Shown here: in pieces, positions 21,560 to 31,287 of the stretch | Numbering within the stretch: the stretch's first letter is position 1 | Layout of the letters: the number at the start of each line of letters is the position of its first letter | Assembly (NCBI RefSeq): GCF_900699015.1 | Contig: NZ_LR217737.1 | Location: 310,001 to 374,000 of the forward strand | Reading direction: 5' to 3' | Length of the DNA stretch: 64,000 nt | Source: Erwinia_E haradaeae_E | Lineage (GTDB): Bacteria > Pseudomonadota > Gammaproteobacteria > Enterobacterales > Enterobacteriaceae | The notes under the pieces: generated by a model | Databases searched by the model: none | Told to the model about the DNA's origin: nothing | What the model saw: the letters and a program-made list of their open reading frames with translations, nothing else | Program-made: the position numbers and the translations under genes

Positions 21560-21745
21560 ATCTTGATTATATTTTAAGATAAAACCATTAAGATATGGTA
21601 TTGCAAAAATCTAGCTGCTGTAAGTATTAGGTAGATGGTTGATAGATAATTTGTCAAGTGGAAATAGATCTTAAAAACTATAATCTTATGGCTAATCTAT
21701 ATTGGATGTGATTACCATAGAGATTAGTCAACTGAGGATAAAATC

Positions 21746-22546
21746 ATGGTAGAGATTACAGCTTCTCTAGTCAAAGAATTACGTGAACGAACCAGTGCAG
21801 GAATTCTTGACTGCAAGAAAGCGTTAACTGTATCTTCTGGTAATATTGAATTAGCAATTAAAAATATGCGTACATCTGGAGCTATTAAGGCAGCAAAAAA
21901 AATAGGTAATATTGTTTCAGAAGGTATGATTCAAATTAAAATTGAAAGTAATTATGGTGTAATGATTGAAGTTAATTGCGAAACTGATTTTGTCACTAAA
22001 CATTCTGGTTTCCAGTTATTTGTTAATAGAGTAATTAACGCTGCTTTTATTGATAAGATCAATGATCTTATGGTATTAAGATCTAAGTTTGAAGAAGAGC
22101 GAATAGAACTTATTTCGACGATAGGTGAGAACATTCATATTCGTCGTATAGCTGTTATAGAAGGTCCATCATTAAATTCTTATTTACATCATGCGCGTAT
22201 TGGAGTGATTGTTTCTACTATATCGTCTGATACAGAATTTTCTAAACACATAGCGATGCATATTGCAGCAAGTCAACCTGAATATATAAGGCCAGAGGAT
22301 ATATCTACGGAGGTGATAAAGAATGAAAGTCAAATTCAATTAGGTATTGCTATGCAAGCTGGCAAATCAAAAGACATTGCTGAAAAAATAATAGAAGGTC
22401 GTATGAAGAAATTTGCGGATAGGATATCACTTACTGGTCAGCCTTTTATTTTCGATCAAAGCAAAACTGTAGGTCAGTGTTTAAAAGAAAAAAATGCATC
22501 TGTTATTGATTTTGTACGATTTAAAATCGGTAATGCTATTAGATAA
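21746..22546 (+). CDS. tsf: Elongation factor Ts
   Basis: Guanine nucleotide exchange factor that regenerates EF-Tu-GTP. The 266-aa product keeps the N-terminal ITASLVKELRERTSAGILDC and the core segment VNCETDFVTK that contacts EF-Tu, then HIAMHIAAS and LTGQPFIFD. It ends about 17 residues earlier than E. coli EF-Ts (283 aa), losing only the variable tail. It lies 186 nt after rpsB, and is preceded by GAGGATAAA before the ATG. Expression together with rpsB is expected. Confidence 0.98.
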   Translation: MVEITASLVKELRERTSAGILDCKKALTVSSGNIELAIKNMRTSGAIKAAKKIGNIVSEGMIQIKIESNYGVMIEVNCETDFVTKHSGFQLFVNRVINAAFIDKINDLMVLRSKFEEERIELISTIGENIHIRRIAVIEGPSLNSYLHHARIGVIVSTISSDTEFSKHIAMHIAASQPEYIRPEDISTEVIKNESQIQLGIAMQAGKSKDIAEKIIEGRMKKFADRISLTGQPFIFDQSKTVGQCLKEKNASVIDFVRFKIGNAIR

Positions 22547-22589
22547 AAAATAAGATATTCTAATATCAGATTAAATTCTAAGTAGATTA

Positions 22590-22615
22590 CCTCAATACTT
22601 TAATCAGTATTGAGG
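22590..22615 (+). terminator. Perfect hairpin between tsf and pyrH
   Basis: CCTCAATACT (22590-22599) and AGTATTGAGG (22606-22615) make a perfect 10-bp stem with loop TTAATC, 43 nt after the tsf stop. No T run follows on either strand, so it may be a degraded attenuator between tsf and pyrH or a stem that stabilises the rpsB-tsf mRNA. Confidence 0.4.
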
Positions 22616-22740
22616 GTTGGCTAATAACTGCAATCTATATTTCAATAATATCCGATGTTTAAACATAATAAAAACACTCTTAAGATGATGTCAAGAAAAT
22701 CAGTGATATTTTACTGCAGATACCATCTAGGGGAATAAGC

Positions 22741-23466
22741 ATGATTACTAATATAAAACTTATATATAAACGCATACTTCTTAAAATTAGTGGAGAAGCG
22801 TTAAAAGGTTCTGAAGTTTATGGTATTGATATCATTTTTCTTAAAAGAATTGTAATGGAAGTAAAAGAATTAGTCGAATTAGGTGTTCAGGTAGGTATAG
22901 TAGTTGGTGGAGGAAATCTCTTTCGGGGTTCTAGTTTAGTGAAGGATGGTATGAGTCCTGTAGTTGCTGATCACATGGGCATGTTGGCAACAGTAATAAA
23001 TGGTTTAGCTATGTATGATGCTTTAAATCATGCGCATGTAGAGGCTTCTCTTATGTCTTCTATTCCTCTAAATGGATTATGTGATAGTTATAGTTGGGCT
23101 AAAGCTATTCGATTGTTGTATAATAATCGAGTTCTAGTTTTTTCTTCTGGTACCGGTAATCCATTTTTTACTACTGATTCTGCTGCTTGTTTACGTGGTA
23201 TTGAAATTGAGGCAGATGTAGTACTAAAAGCGACCAAAGTAGATGGTGTTTATTCTTCTGATCCGATGAATCATTCGGATGCAGTTTTGTATGAGAGGCT
23301 TTCTTACTCTGAGGTGTTAAAGAAAGAGCTAACAGTTATGGACTTAGCAGCTTTTACTTTAGCTCGAGATCATTCACTGCCTATTTGTATATTTAATATC
23401 AATAAAATAGGTGCTCTTCGTCGTATTCTTCTGGGTGACAAAGAAGGAACGTTGATTACGAATTAA
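22741..23466 (+). CDS. pyrH: UMP kinase
   Basis: Phosphorylates UMP to UDP with ATP; a hexameric bacterial amino-acid-kinase-fold enzyme. The 241 aa equal E. coli PyrH. Diagnostic stretches are KRILLKISGEAL near the start, GIVVGGGNLFRG, DHMGMLATVINGLAM, SSGTGNPFFTTDSAACLRG and ATKVDGVYSSDP. The start ATG follows AGGGGAA (22729-22735). It lies between tsf and frr as in E. coli and supplies UDP for UTP and, eventually, the UDP-sugars used by ugd and the lipid A enzymes. Confidence 0.98.
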   Translation: MITNIKLIYKRILLKISGEALKGSEVYGIDIIFLKRIVMEVKELVELGVQVGIVVGGGNLFRGSSLVKDGMSPVVADHMGMLATVINGLAMYDALNHAHVEASLMSSIPLNGLCDSYSWAKAIRLLYNNRVLVFSSGTGNPFFTTDSAACLRGIEIEADVVLKATKVDGVYSSDPMNHSDAVLYERLSYSEVLKKELTVMDLAAFTLARDHSLPICIFNINKIGALRRILLGDKEGTLITN

Positions 23467-23592
23467 GATTTTTCTACTGATAAAATCAGTATGTATATTT
23501 TAGGAATAAATGTTCACAAATGCTGTATATTAAAATTTTCTAAATTTTCTAGAAGTTTCTAAGAAATTTGAATAGAATTTAAGGGCTATAAT

Positions 23593-24150
23593 TTGATTAA
23601 CGATATTAAAAAAGATACAGAAATACGTATGGAAAAATGCGTAGAAGTCTTTATCAGTCAAATTCGAAAGATTCGTACTGGTCGTGCTTCACCATGTCTT
23701 TTAGATGGCCTCATGATTGATTATTATGGGTCTTTAACTCCCTTGTCTAAGTTAGCTAGTGTGACTGTAGAAAATTCTCGTACTTTAAAAATTAATTTAT
23801 TTGATCGTTCAGTTACTCCTTCAGTTGAGAAAGCTATTATAACTTCTGATCTTGGTCTCAACCCAGCTTCAGAGGGTGGGGATATACGTGTTCCACTTCC
23901 AATATTAACTGAAGAGCGTCGTTATAAATTAATTAAATTGGTGCGGAGTGAAGCTGAGAAGGGGCGTATCGCTTTACGTAATATACGACGTGATGTTAAT
24001 GATAAATTAAAACTATTGATGAAAGATAAAAAGATGAATGAAGAAAACATTCGTCACACACAAGATGTTATACAGAAAACAATCGGTATTTTTATTAAGA
24101 AAATTGATTTAATCGTGGTAGAAAAGGAAAAAGAGTTATTAGATTTTTAA
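23593..24150 (+). CDS. frr: Ribosome recycling factor
   Basis: Splits post-termination ribosomes together with EF-G. The 185 aa equal the family length. Translation starts at TTG 23593, which yields MINDIKKDTEIRMEKCVEVF, matching the conserved N-terminus exactly; AAGGG at 23581-23585 is the ribosome site. The tRNA-mimic three-helix body is recognisable from KIRTGRASP, FDRSVTPSVEKAI, ASEGGDIRVPLPILTEERR and RNIRRDVNDKLK. The C-terminus ends in ELLDF, like E. coli ELMQF. Intact. Confidence 0.97.
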   Translation: MINDIKKDTEIRMEKCVEVFISQIRKIRTGRASPCLLDGLMIDYYGSLTPLSKLASVTVENSRTLKINLFDRSVTPSVEKAIITSDLGLNPASEGGDIRVPLPILTEERRYKLIKLVRSEAEKGRIALRNIRRDVNDKLKLLMKDKKMNEENIRHTQDVIQKTIGIFIKKIDLIVVEKEKELLDF

Positions 24151-24189
24151 TATTTTATTACCCATTATTGATGTGATAACGATCACTAA

Positions 24190-24231
24190 TATCAATACTT
24201 TAGTATTTTATTATTAATATTGATAGTTTTT
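24190..24231 (+). terminator. Weak hairpin with T run after frr
   Basis: TATCAATA (24190-24197) pairs with TATTGATA (24218-24225), followed by G and TTTTT (24227-24231). The loop is long (20 nt) and can form a smaller AATAC/GTATT hairpin instead. A weak terminator between frr and dxr is possible. Confidence 0.3.
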
Positions 24232-24297
24232 CACTACACCTAATTAGTTTTTTTACATATTTTAGATTACCGAATTTTTATGTTTTTGAGTAATAAA

Positions 24298-25497
24298 ATG
24301 AAGAAATTAACCATCCTTGGTTCCACTGGATCAATTGGAAGAAGCACTTTATCTGTAGTGCGGGCAAATCCAAATCTTTTTGTTGTTAGAGCTCTTGTCG
24401 CTGATCGAAATGTTAATATGATAGCAGAACAGTGTTATGAATTTCGTCCTGATTTTGTTGTTATGTCAGATGAATTGGCTGCAAATGAACTTCATAAAAA
24501 GTTAATTAATTTTAATATTTCTACTAAGGTGCTAGGTGGAGAGAAAGCTGTCTGTGAAATTGCTGCTCTAGATGATGTTGATCAAGTGATGGTTTCTATT
24601 GTAGGTGTAGCGGGTTTATTGCCTACTCTTTCTGCTATTCAGGCAGGGAAACAGGTTTTATTAGCAAATAAAGAGTCATTAGTGAGTGGTGGTCGTTTTT
24701 TACTAGAAGCAGTGAGTGCTTCTTCTACTCAACTTCTACCGATTGATAGTGAACATAATGCTATTTTTCAGAGTTTACCTCATTATTTGCAGAAGAATCT
24801 TAGTTCTTCTTCTAAAGATAAGTATGGTGTTGAAGGTATTATTCTTACAGGTTCTGGCGGTCCGTTCAGTCAGACACCGTTATCTAAATTAGATCAGATT
24901 ACACCAGATCAAGCTTGTTTGCACCCAAACTGGATAATGGGGCAGAAGATTTCAGTTGACTCAGCTACTATGATGAATAAAGGGTTGGAATACATTGCAG
25001 CCAAGTGGTTGTTTGATCTTTCTTTCTCTCAGATTGAAGTTATTCTCCATCCGCAATCTGTAATCCATTCTATGGTGCGCTATTGCGATGGCAGTGTTAT
25101 TGCACAGATGAGCTCTCCGGATATGCGTGTACCTATTGCTTATGCAATGGGTTGGCCATACCGTATTCAATCAGGCGCTGCTTCTCTTAACTTCCAGAAT
25201 ATTTCAGCTATAACCTTTTCGGAACCGGATTATTTACGTTATCCCTGTTTAAAACTGGCCATGGAGGCCAGTCTAGCTGGTCAAGCAAGCACCACGATAC
25301 TCAATGCGTCTAATGAGATTGCAGTAGAAGCATTTTTAGAATCAAGAATTTATTTTACTGATATAGCTAGGTTAAATAGTATGGTTTTGGATTATTTTTT
25401 CTGTAGTGAACCAGAAAGCATTGAAGATGTTCTTGCTATTGATGTTGAAGCTCGTGCTATATCCAGAGAACTGCTGCAACATTTTTCCTTAAAGTGA
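24298..25497 (+). CDS. dxr: 1-deoxy-D-xylulose-5-phosphate reductoisomerase
   Basis: Second enzyme of the MEP isoprenoid pathway; converts DXP to MEP with NADPH. With ATG 24298 the protein has 399 aa (E. coli 398) and opens MKKLTILGSTGSIGRSTL with the nucleotide-binding GSTGSIG. An in-frame ATG at 24280 would add six residues (MFLSNK) that the family lacks. Active-site segments are LLANKESLVSGG, LPIDSEHNAIFQ, TGSGGPF, HPNWIMGQKISVDSATMMNKGLE and LHPQSVIHSMV. Its product feeds, via IPP and FPP, the UppS enzyme encoded next. Confidence 0.97.
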   Translation: MKKLTILGSTGSIGRSTLSVVRANPNLFVVRALVADRNVNMIAEQCYEFRPDFVVMSDELAANELHKKLINFNISTKVLGGEKAVCEIAALDDVDQVMVSIVGVAGLLPTLSAIQAGKQVLLANKESLVSGGRFLLEAVSASSTQLLPIDSEHNAIFQSLPHYLQKNLSSSSKDKYGVEGIILTGSGGPFSQTPLSKLDQITPDQACLHPNWIMGQKISVDSATMMNKGLEYIAAKWLFDLSFSQIEVILHPQSVIHSMVRYCDGSVIAQMSSPDMRVPIAYAMGWPYRIQSGAASLNFQNISAITFSEPDYLRYPCLKLAMEASLAGQASTTILNASNEIAVEAFLESRIYFTDIARLNSMVLDYFFCSEPESIEDVLAIDVEARAISRELLQHFSLK

Positions 25498-25687
25498 TCT
25501 GCTATAATTTCCTTGTATGGTTAATTGTGAGTGATAAAGAGAGATGATATAGTCACTCTAACGACAGCAGTTAGATCTAAAACGTAGTAAAACAGATTCA
25601 GCCTATACAATCGCAGGTATTAAATTCTAACGGAGTGAGAAATTTTATAATTTATTCATTTCTGAGTTAAGGGAATCATTACGTGTA

Positions 25688-26431
25688 ATGTCGTCTGAAA
25701 AAGAAGTTCAAATTCGTAAAAATCAGGGAATCCAGCCTCGGCATGTAGCGATTATTATGGATGGAAATGGTCGTTGGGCGAAGAATCAAGGTAAGAGCCG
25801 TATTTCTGGTCATAAAGCGGGAATAGAATCCGTTCGTCGAGCTGTAAGTTTTTCTGTGAATCACTATTTAGATGCATTAACATTATACGCTTTTAGTAGA
25901 GAAAATTGGAATCGACCAAAAAAAGAGGTGATGGATTTATTAGATCTTTTTATTGTAGTAATAGAAAGTGAAATAAATAGTCTGCATAAAAATAATGTTT
26001 GTTTAAAAATTATTGGTGATATTAGTCGTTTCAGTAGACGTTTGCAAGATTCTATTTATAGTGCTGAAGAACAGACTAAGAGTAATCAAGGATTAAGACT
26101 GAATATTGCTGCGAATTATGGTGGTCGCTGGGATATTGTTCATGGAGTGAGAAAAATAGCAGGGCAAGTCAAGGATGGGCTTATTCAACCAGAGCAAATT
26201 GAAGAAGAGACTTTATCTTCTCATCTGTGTTTACATAAGATAGCACCTGTAGATTTAGTAATTAGGACTGGAGGAGAGTATCGAATTAGTAATTTTCTGT
26301 TATGGCAGGTTGCTTATTCGGAATTCTGGTTTACGGATACTTTATGGCCAGATTTTGATGAATATGTATTTGAGGGTGCACTAAATGCATTTGCGCAACG
26401 AGAACGACGTTTTGGTGGAACTAGTATTTAA
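25688..26431 (+). CDS. uppS: Undecaprenyl diphosphate synthase
   Basis: Cis-prenyltransferase that elongates FPP to the C55 carrier lipid for peptidoglycan and O-antigen assembly. The 247-aa product has the substrate-binding block HVAIIMDGNGRWAK with the essential D25. LTLYAFSRENWNRP, LNIAANYGGRWDI, DLVIRTGGEYRISNFLLWQ and the C-terminal NAFAQRERRFGG follow. AAGGGA about 13 nt upstream of the ATG is a rather distant ribosome site. It is followed after 30 nt by cdsA, as in E. coli. Retained lipid-carrier synthesis implies an active cell wall. Confidence 0.97.
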   Translation: MSSEKEVQIRKNQGIQPRHVAIIMDGNGRWAKNQGKSRISGHKAGIESVRRAVSFSVNHYLDALTLYAFSRENWNRPKKEVMDLLDLFIVVIESEINSLHKNNVCLKIIGDISRFSRRLQDSIYSAEEQTKSNQGLRLNIAANYGGRWDIVHGVRKIAGQVKDGLIQPEQIEEETLSSHLCLHKIAPVDLVIRTGGEYRISNFLLWQVAYSEFWFTDTLWPDFDEYVFEGALNAFAQRERRFGGTSI

Positions 26432-26461
26432 ATTTTCCTATGTTGGCAAGCCGAGGTTGTT

Positions 26462-27322
26462 GTGTTAAAATTGCGCTTAATTACTTCGTGTATATTAATT
26501 CCTATTGTTATCGCAGGCTTGTTTTTATGTTCACTACCCTGGTTTGCTGTTATTATGATCGTGATCAGTATGTTAGCTGCATGGGAGTGGACAGCGTTAT
26601 CAGGGATAGTCTCTTTCAAAAAAAGAGTTAGTATGACGCTTTTGTTTGGTTTGATTATATTTATATATACATTATCTTTAATGTTCGAATTAGAATGGAT
26701 ATTATCTTGGTTTAATTTGATTAATATTCTGCAAGTCTCTCTTATTTGGTGGACTATCGCTACACTTCTAGTGTTATTCTATCCTTCTTCAGCGTTATTT
26801 TGGCCTACCTCATATTTATTACGTTTAATTTTTGGTGTACTAACTCTCCTTCCCTTTTTTTGCGGTATGCTGTTTTTAAGACAGTATAACTATGTAGTAG
26901 ATCATCATGCTGGTTCCTGGTTAATTCTTTATTTAATGTTGCTTATTTGGGGAATGGATTCCGGTGCTTATTTATGTGGTAAAATGTTTGGAAAACATAA
27001 ATTATTACCAAGAGTCTCAGTAGGTAAAACATGGGAAGGTTTGTTTGGTGGTTTATTAACTGCAGGTTGTGTTTTTTATTTTTTGTATTTATTTATACCA
27101 TTTCGGATTTCATTTTCTTCCCTTTTCGTTTGTTCTCTGTCAGCTGTTTTAATATCTATTTTTGGTGATTTAACAGAAAGTATGTTTAAACGTGCAGCAG
27201 GGATAAAAGATAGTAGTAATCTCATTCCGGGCCATGGTGGTGTTCTTGACCGTATTGATAGTTTAACGGCTGCTATTCCAATTTTTGCAAGTTTACAGTT
27301 ATTATTGGTAGGGGTATTCTAG
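26462..27322 (+). CDS. cdsA: Phosphatidate cytidylyltransferase
   Basis: Multi-pass inner-membrane enzyme making CDP-diacylglycerol from phosphatidate and CTP, the branch point of phospholipid synthesis. The 286 aa are very hydrophobic with about eight membrane segments. The family signature appears near the C-terminus: SMFKRAAGIKDSSNLIPGHG then GVLDRIDSLTAA; WGMDSGAYLCGKMFGKHK is the inner conserved loop. The start is GTG 26462, with GAGG about 6 nt upstream, giving the family opening MLKLRLI. It acts downstream of PlsB. Confidence 0.96.
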   Translation: MLKLRLITSCILIPIVIAGLFLCSLPWFAVIMIVISMLAAWEWTALSGIVSFKKRVSMTLLFGLIIFIYTLSLMFELEWILSWFNLINILQVSLIWWTIATLLVLFYPSSALFWPTSYLLRLIFGVLTLLPFFCGMLFLRQYNYVVDHHAGSWLILYLMLLIWGMDSGAYLCGKMFGKHKLLPRVSVGKTWEGLFGGLLTAGCVFYFLYLFIPFRISFSSLFVCSLSAVLISIFGDLTESMFKRAAGIKDSSNLIPGHGGVLDRIDSLTAAIPIFASLQLLLVGVF

Positions 27323-27328
27323 GAATAT

Positions 27329-28681
27329 ATGATGCTGAGCGCACTCTTAAGTTGTATCGTTTTTATTTTTTCAGTAGGAGTTTTAATTGCCGCGCATGAA
27401 TGTGGGCATTTTTTCACAGCACGTTTCTGTGGAGTTAAGGTAGAGCGCTTTTCAATTGGTTTTGGAAAAACACTATGGCGTTATATAGATAAAAAGGGTA
27501 CAGAGTATATACTTGCGCTCATTCCTCTGGGTGGTTATGTTAAAATGTTGAATGTACGTTCAACTGGCGTTGCTTGCTCACTTTCTTGTCAGGCTTTTAA
27601 TAAAAAAACTGTATTACAACGGATGGCTATTGTTATGGCCGGTCCTTTATCTAATTTTATTTTTTCTATTTTAATTTACTGGATAGTATTTATTATTGGA
27701 ATGCCTACTATTCGACCAGTGATTAATAGAATCATAATTAATTCGCCTGCTTCAGAAGCGAAAATTAATGCAGGAATGGAAATAAAGTCTATTGATGGAA
27801 TGGATACGCCTGATTGGGATTCTGTACGGATAGCGTTTCTAAAAAAGATTGGTAATGATTATGTTCGTATTGGTGTGACTGTACCAGGAAGTAAAAAAAA
27901 TAGTGAAAAAATTATTAACTTGCGTCCTTGGAAAGATAATTTAGATAAAAAGGATTTACTACAATCACTAGGAATAGAAGGACCTAGGCCGCATATTGAA
28001 TTAGTATTAGATCAGGTAAAGAGGAATTCTGCAGCGAGTCGTGCAGGTTTGCGGATGGGTGATAAAATTGTTACAGTTTCTGGTAAACTTGAGACTACAT
28101 GGAATCATTTTTCTGCGATTATACGTGATAGTCCAAATAAAGCGATAAACATTGGGGTAGAGAGGGCGGGTAAACATGTGCATGTAGTATTAGTGCCAGA
28201 CATTGATCTTCATAACAATAATCAAGGATTTGCCGGACTTGTTCCTCATGTAAGACTCGTGTCTGATCAGTATAGAACAACATACTGTTATCAGCCATTT
28301 ATTGCACTTAGTAAAGCAGTCTTGAAAACTTGGCAGTTGATTCAGTTTACGGTAAACATGTTAAGTAAACTGATTATCGGTGAGATAAGCCTGAATCATC
28401 TTAGTGGTCCCATTTCGATTGCGCAGAGTGCAGGAAAGTCAGTAGAGTATGGTTTTAGATATTATCTAATATTTCTTTCGCGGATTAGCATAAACCTTGG
28501 GGTGATCAATCTGTTACCGCTCTTAGGTTTAGATGGCGGACATCTTTTATGCTTATTAATTGAAAAAATAAAAGGTCAGCCGCTGTCTGAGTATATGCAG
28601 GCATTCAGTTATCGTATTAGTTTGATTATACTCATAATATTAATGGGACTAGCTATCTTCAATGATTTTTCACATTTCTGA
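27329..28681 (+). CDS. rseP: Site-2 intramembrane metalloprotease RseP
   Basis: Zinc protease of the inner membrane that cuts RseA and remnant signal peptides, linking envelope stress to sigma-E. The 450 aa match E. coli. The catalytic HECGH (H23, E24, H27) lies in the first transmembrane helix. GGYVKML and MAGPLSNFIFSI follow, then two PDZ domains in the periplasm (roughly 115-310). The second zinc motif is LLGLDGGHLL near the C-terminus. It begins 6 nt after cdsA. Neither rpoE nor rseA is visible here, so in this organism its main role may be signal peptide clearance (inference). Confidence 0.96.
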   Translation: MMLSALLSCIVFIFSVGVLIAAHECGHFFTARFCGVKVERFSIGFGKTLWRYIDKKGTEYILALIPLGGYVKMLNVRSTGVACSLSCQAFNKKTVLQRMAIVMAGPLSNFIFSILIYWIVFIIGMPTIRPVINRIIINSPASEAKINAGMEIKSIDGMDTPDWDSVRIAFLKKIGNDYVRIGVTVPGSKKNSEKIINLRPWKDNLDKKDLLQSLGIEGPRPHIELVLDQVKRNSAASRAGLRMGDKIVTVSGKLETTWNHFSAIIRDSPNKAINIGVERAGKHVHVVLVPDIDLHNNNQGFAGLVPHVRLVSDQYRTTYCYQPFIALSKAVLKTWQLIQFTVNMLSKLIIGEISLNHLSGPISIAQSAGKSVEYGFRYYLIFLSRISINLGVINLLPLLGLDGGHLLCLLIEKIKGQPLSEYMQAFSYRISLIILIILMGLAIFNDFSHF

Positions 28682-28741
28682 TTTATTGACCGGTAAATGA
28701 GCAATGAGCATTAAACTGGCGGTATCTATTAAAGGATAGAG

Positions 28742-31147
28742 ATGAAACATTTTCTTATAGCTTCGTTGCTAATGAGCAGCGCTACTGTATATGGTGCAGA
28801 TAAATTTGTAATTAAGAATATTTCTTTTGATGGGCTACAGCGAGTTTCAGTTGCAGCAGTATTACGTAGCATGCCTGTCCATGTAGATGATACTGTTTCT
28901 AATGTAGATTTAGGAAATACAATTCGTGCGCTTTTTTCTACTGGTTACTTTGATGATGTCCATATTTTACGTGATGGTAACAGACTTATTATCCGTCTTA
29001 AAGAGCGTCCTACGATTTCTAGCATTACTTTTTATGGGAATAAAGTAGTGCAGGAAGCAATGTTAAAACAGAGCCTTGATTCTTTTGGTGTACGCGTTGG
29101 TGAGACTCTTGATCGATCTGTAACCACGTCTATTGAAAAAGGATTAGAAAATTTTTACTGTAATATTGGTCGATATAGCGCAACAGTAAAAGTGTTAGTT
29201 ATTCCGTTACCATTTAACCGTGTAGATTTAAGGATAGTTTTTTCTGAAGGTATCCCAGCAAAGATTAAACAGATAAATATAGTTGGTAATCAAGCATTCA
29301 GTACTAATCAGTTAATCGCAAATTTTACATTGCATGAGAAAGGAGCCTGGTGGAATATTATGAGTGATGGTAAATACCAGGCTCAAAAGCTCTCTGCAGA
29401 TTTAGATAGTTTACGGAATTTTTATTTAGATCGTGGCTACGCTAGGTTTAATATCAATTCTGCTCGACTTAGTATAACGCCAGATAAAAAAAATATTTAT
29501 ATTACTATTGATATTACTGAAGGTCAGAAATATACATTATCTGGGATTACAATAAGTCATGATTTAGAAGGGTATTCTTCAGATATTAAAGCGCTAACAA
29601 GAGTGAAATCTAATGAGTTTTATGATGGGAGGAAAGTTACTCAAATAGAAGAAAGAATAAAGAAAATTTTGGGTAAAAACGGTTATGCCTATCCACTTGT
29701 AGAACCTAAATTAGATATTAATGATGCCAAGAATACTGTTGATCTATCTTTTAATCTAGATAAAGGGCGTCGTTACTATATACATCAAGTACGTTTTGCA
29801 GGGAATTATAATTCTAAAGATGCAGTATTAAGACGTGAAATACGACAAATGGAGGGGACTTGGTTTGGTAGAGACCTGATTGATCAAGGAAGAGAACGTT
29901 TATTTCGTCTTGGTTATTTTACAACAGTAACTGTTCATATCGATCCAGTGCCTGGATCATTGGATCAAGTTGATGTTGTTTATGAGGTGAAAGAACAAAA
30001 TACCGGGACTATTAATTTAGGTCTTGGTTATGGAACAGAAAGTGGAGTGAGCTTTCAGGCTGGCATAACTCAGGATAACTGGTTAGGTACTGGAAATACA
30101 ATCTCTTTTAATAGTACAAAAAATGATTACTTGACTTATGCTTCATTTGCCTTGACTGATCCTTATTTTACAGTTTCTGGTATTAGCCTCAGTAGTCGTA
30201 TATTTTACAATGACTTTAAGGCTGATGATGCTGATTTATCAGATTATACAAATAAGAACTATGGGTTAGATAACACATTAGGTTTACCTATGAGTGAATC
30301 CAGTACGCTTCGTATTGGCTTAGGGTATCAGCATCATGCGTTGTCTCATATGAAACCACAGGTTTCTATGTGGCGTTATCTTCGTTCTGTTGGTCAGAAT
30401 GCTTCTGTGTCTTCTGATGCAGCTTTTTCTATAGATGATATAGCCTTTAACTATGGATGGATCTATAAGACTACTAACCATAGTACCTTTCCTACAACTG
30501 GTCATAATATAAACTTAAATGGAAAAATAACAATACCAGGTTCAGATAATTCTTTTTATAAATTAACGCTAGATTTACAACAATATGTTCCAATTAATCA
30601 GTCTAGAAGCTGGGTGTTTTTAGGGCGTAGTCGCCTTGGATATGGAGATGGAATTGGTAATAAAGAATTGCCTTTTTATGAGAATTTTTATGCTGGTGGT
30701 CTAAGTACAGTACGTGGTTTTCGTTCTAATACCATTGGACCTAAGGCGGTTTATTATAATACTAGTTCTTCTAAGTGCTCTATAAGTCATCCAGCTGGGA
30801 TCTGTAATTCTGATGATTCGGTTGGTGGAAACGTTATGGCTGTTGTCAGTGCTGAATTGATTACACCAACTCCATTTATTAGTGTAAAATATGATAATTC
30901 TATTCGTACTTCTTTATTTATTGATGCAGGAGCTCTCTGGGATACTCATTGGGTAAGTATTGCAGATACAAATTTAGTTCATATTCCTGATTATAGTCAA
31001 CCTGGTAATTTACGTGTTTCAGCTGGTCTTTCGGTGCAATGGGTATCCCCTATTGGTCCTCTAATATTTTCTTATTCTCATCCTTTGAAAAAATATCCTG
31101 GTGATAAGATTGAGCAATTTCAGTTCCACATTGGAAAAATCTGGTAA
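28742..31147 (+). CDS. bamA: Outer-membrane beta-barrel assembly protein BamA
   Basis: Omp85-family core of the BAM complex, which folds beta-barrel proteins into the outer membrane. The 801-aa precursor has a signal peptide cut after about residue 19 (SATVYGA/D). Five POTRA domains span about 22-420, and a 16-strand barrel follows. The barrel carries the lid-loop motif VRGF (GGLSTVRGFRSNTIG). The last residues FQFHIGKIW end in an aromatic residue, forming the barrel-targeting signal. No interruptions. It sits between rseP and skp as in E. coli, and implies that at least some outer-membrane proteins are still made. Confidence 0.98.
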   Translation: MKHFLIASLLMSSATVYGADKFVIKNISFDGLQRVSVAAVLRSMPVHVDDTVSNVDLGNTIRALFSTGYFDDVHILRDGNRLIIRLKERPTISSITFYGNKVVQEAMLKQSLDSFGVRVGETLDRSVTTSIEKGLENFYCNIGRYSATVKVLVIPLPFNRVDLRIVFSEGIPAKIKQINIVGNQAFSTNQLIANFTLHEKGAWWNIMSDGKYQAQKLSADLDSLRNFYLDRGYARFNINSARLSITPDKKNIYITIDITEGQKYTLSGITISHDLEGYSSDIKALTRVKSNEFYDGRKVTQIEERIKKILGKNGYAYPLVEPKLDINDAKNTVDLSFNLDKGRRYYIHQVRFAGNYNSKDAVLRREIRQMEGTWFGRDLIDQGRERLFRLGYFTTVTVHIDPVPGSLDQVDVVYEVKEQNTGTINLGLGYGTESGVSFQAGITQDNWLGTGNTISFNSTKNDYLTYASFALTDPYFTVSGISLSSRIFYNDFKADDADLSDYTNKNYGLDNTLGLPMSESSTLRIGLGYQHHALSHMKPQVSMWRYLRSVGQNASVSSDAAFSIDDIAFNYGWIYKTTNHSTFPTTGHNINLNGKITIPGSDNSFYKLTLDLQQYVPINQSRSWVFLGRSRLGYGDGIGNKELPFYENFYAGGLSTVRGFRSNTIGPKAVYYNTSSSKCSISHPAGICNSDDSVGGNVMAVVSAELITPTPFISVKYDNSIRTSLFIDAGALWDTHWVSIADTNLVHIPDYSQPGNLRVSAGLSVQWVSPIGPLIFSYSHPLKKYPGDKIEQFQFHIGKIW

Positions 31148-31287
31148 ATCAACATGTATATTGCGTATAGATTAGACATTGTATTTCTAAGTGAATATGG
31201 TAGTTCATAAATCAGTAAATGTACATAATATTAATATTAGTATTAGTTGTTAATCTAATAATGGTGAAAGTTTAAAGGAGTTTAATA

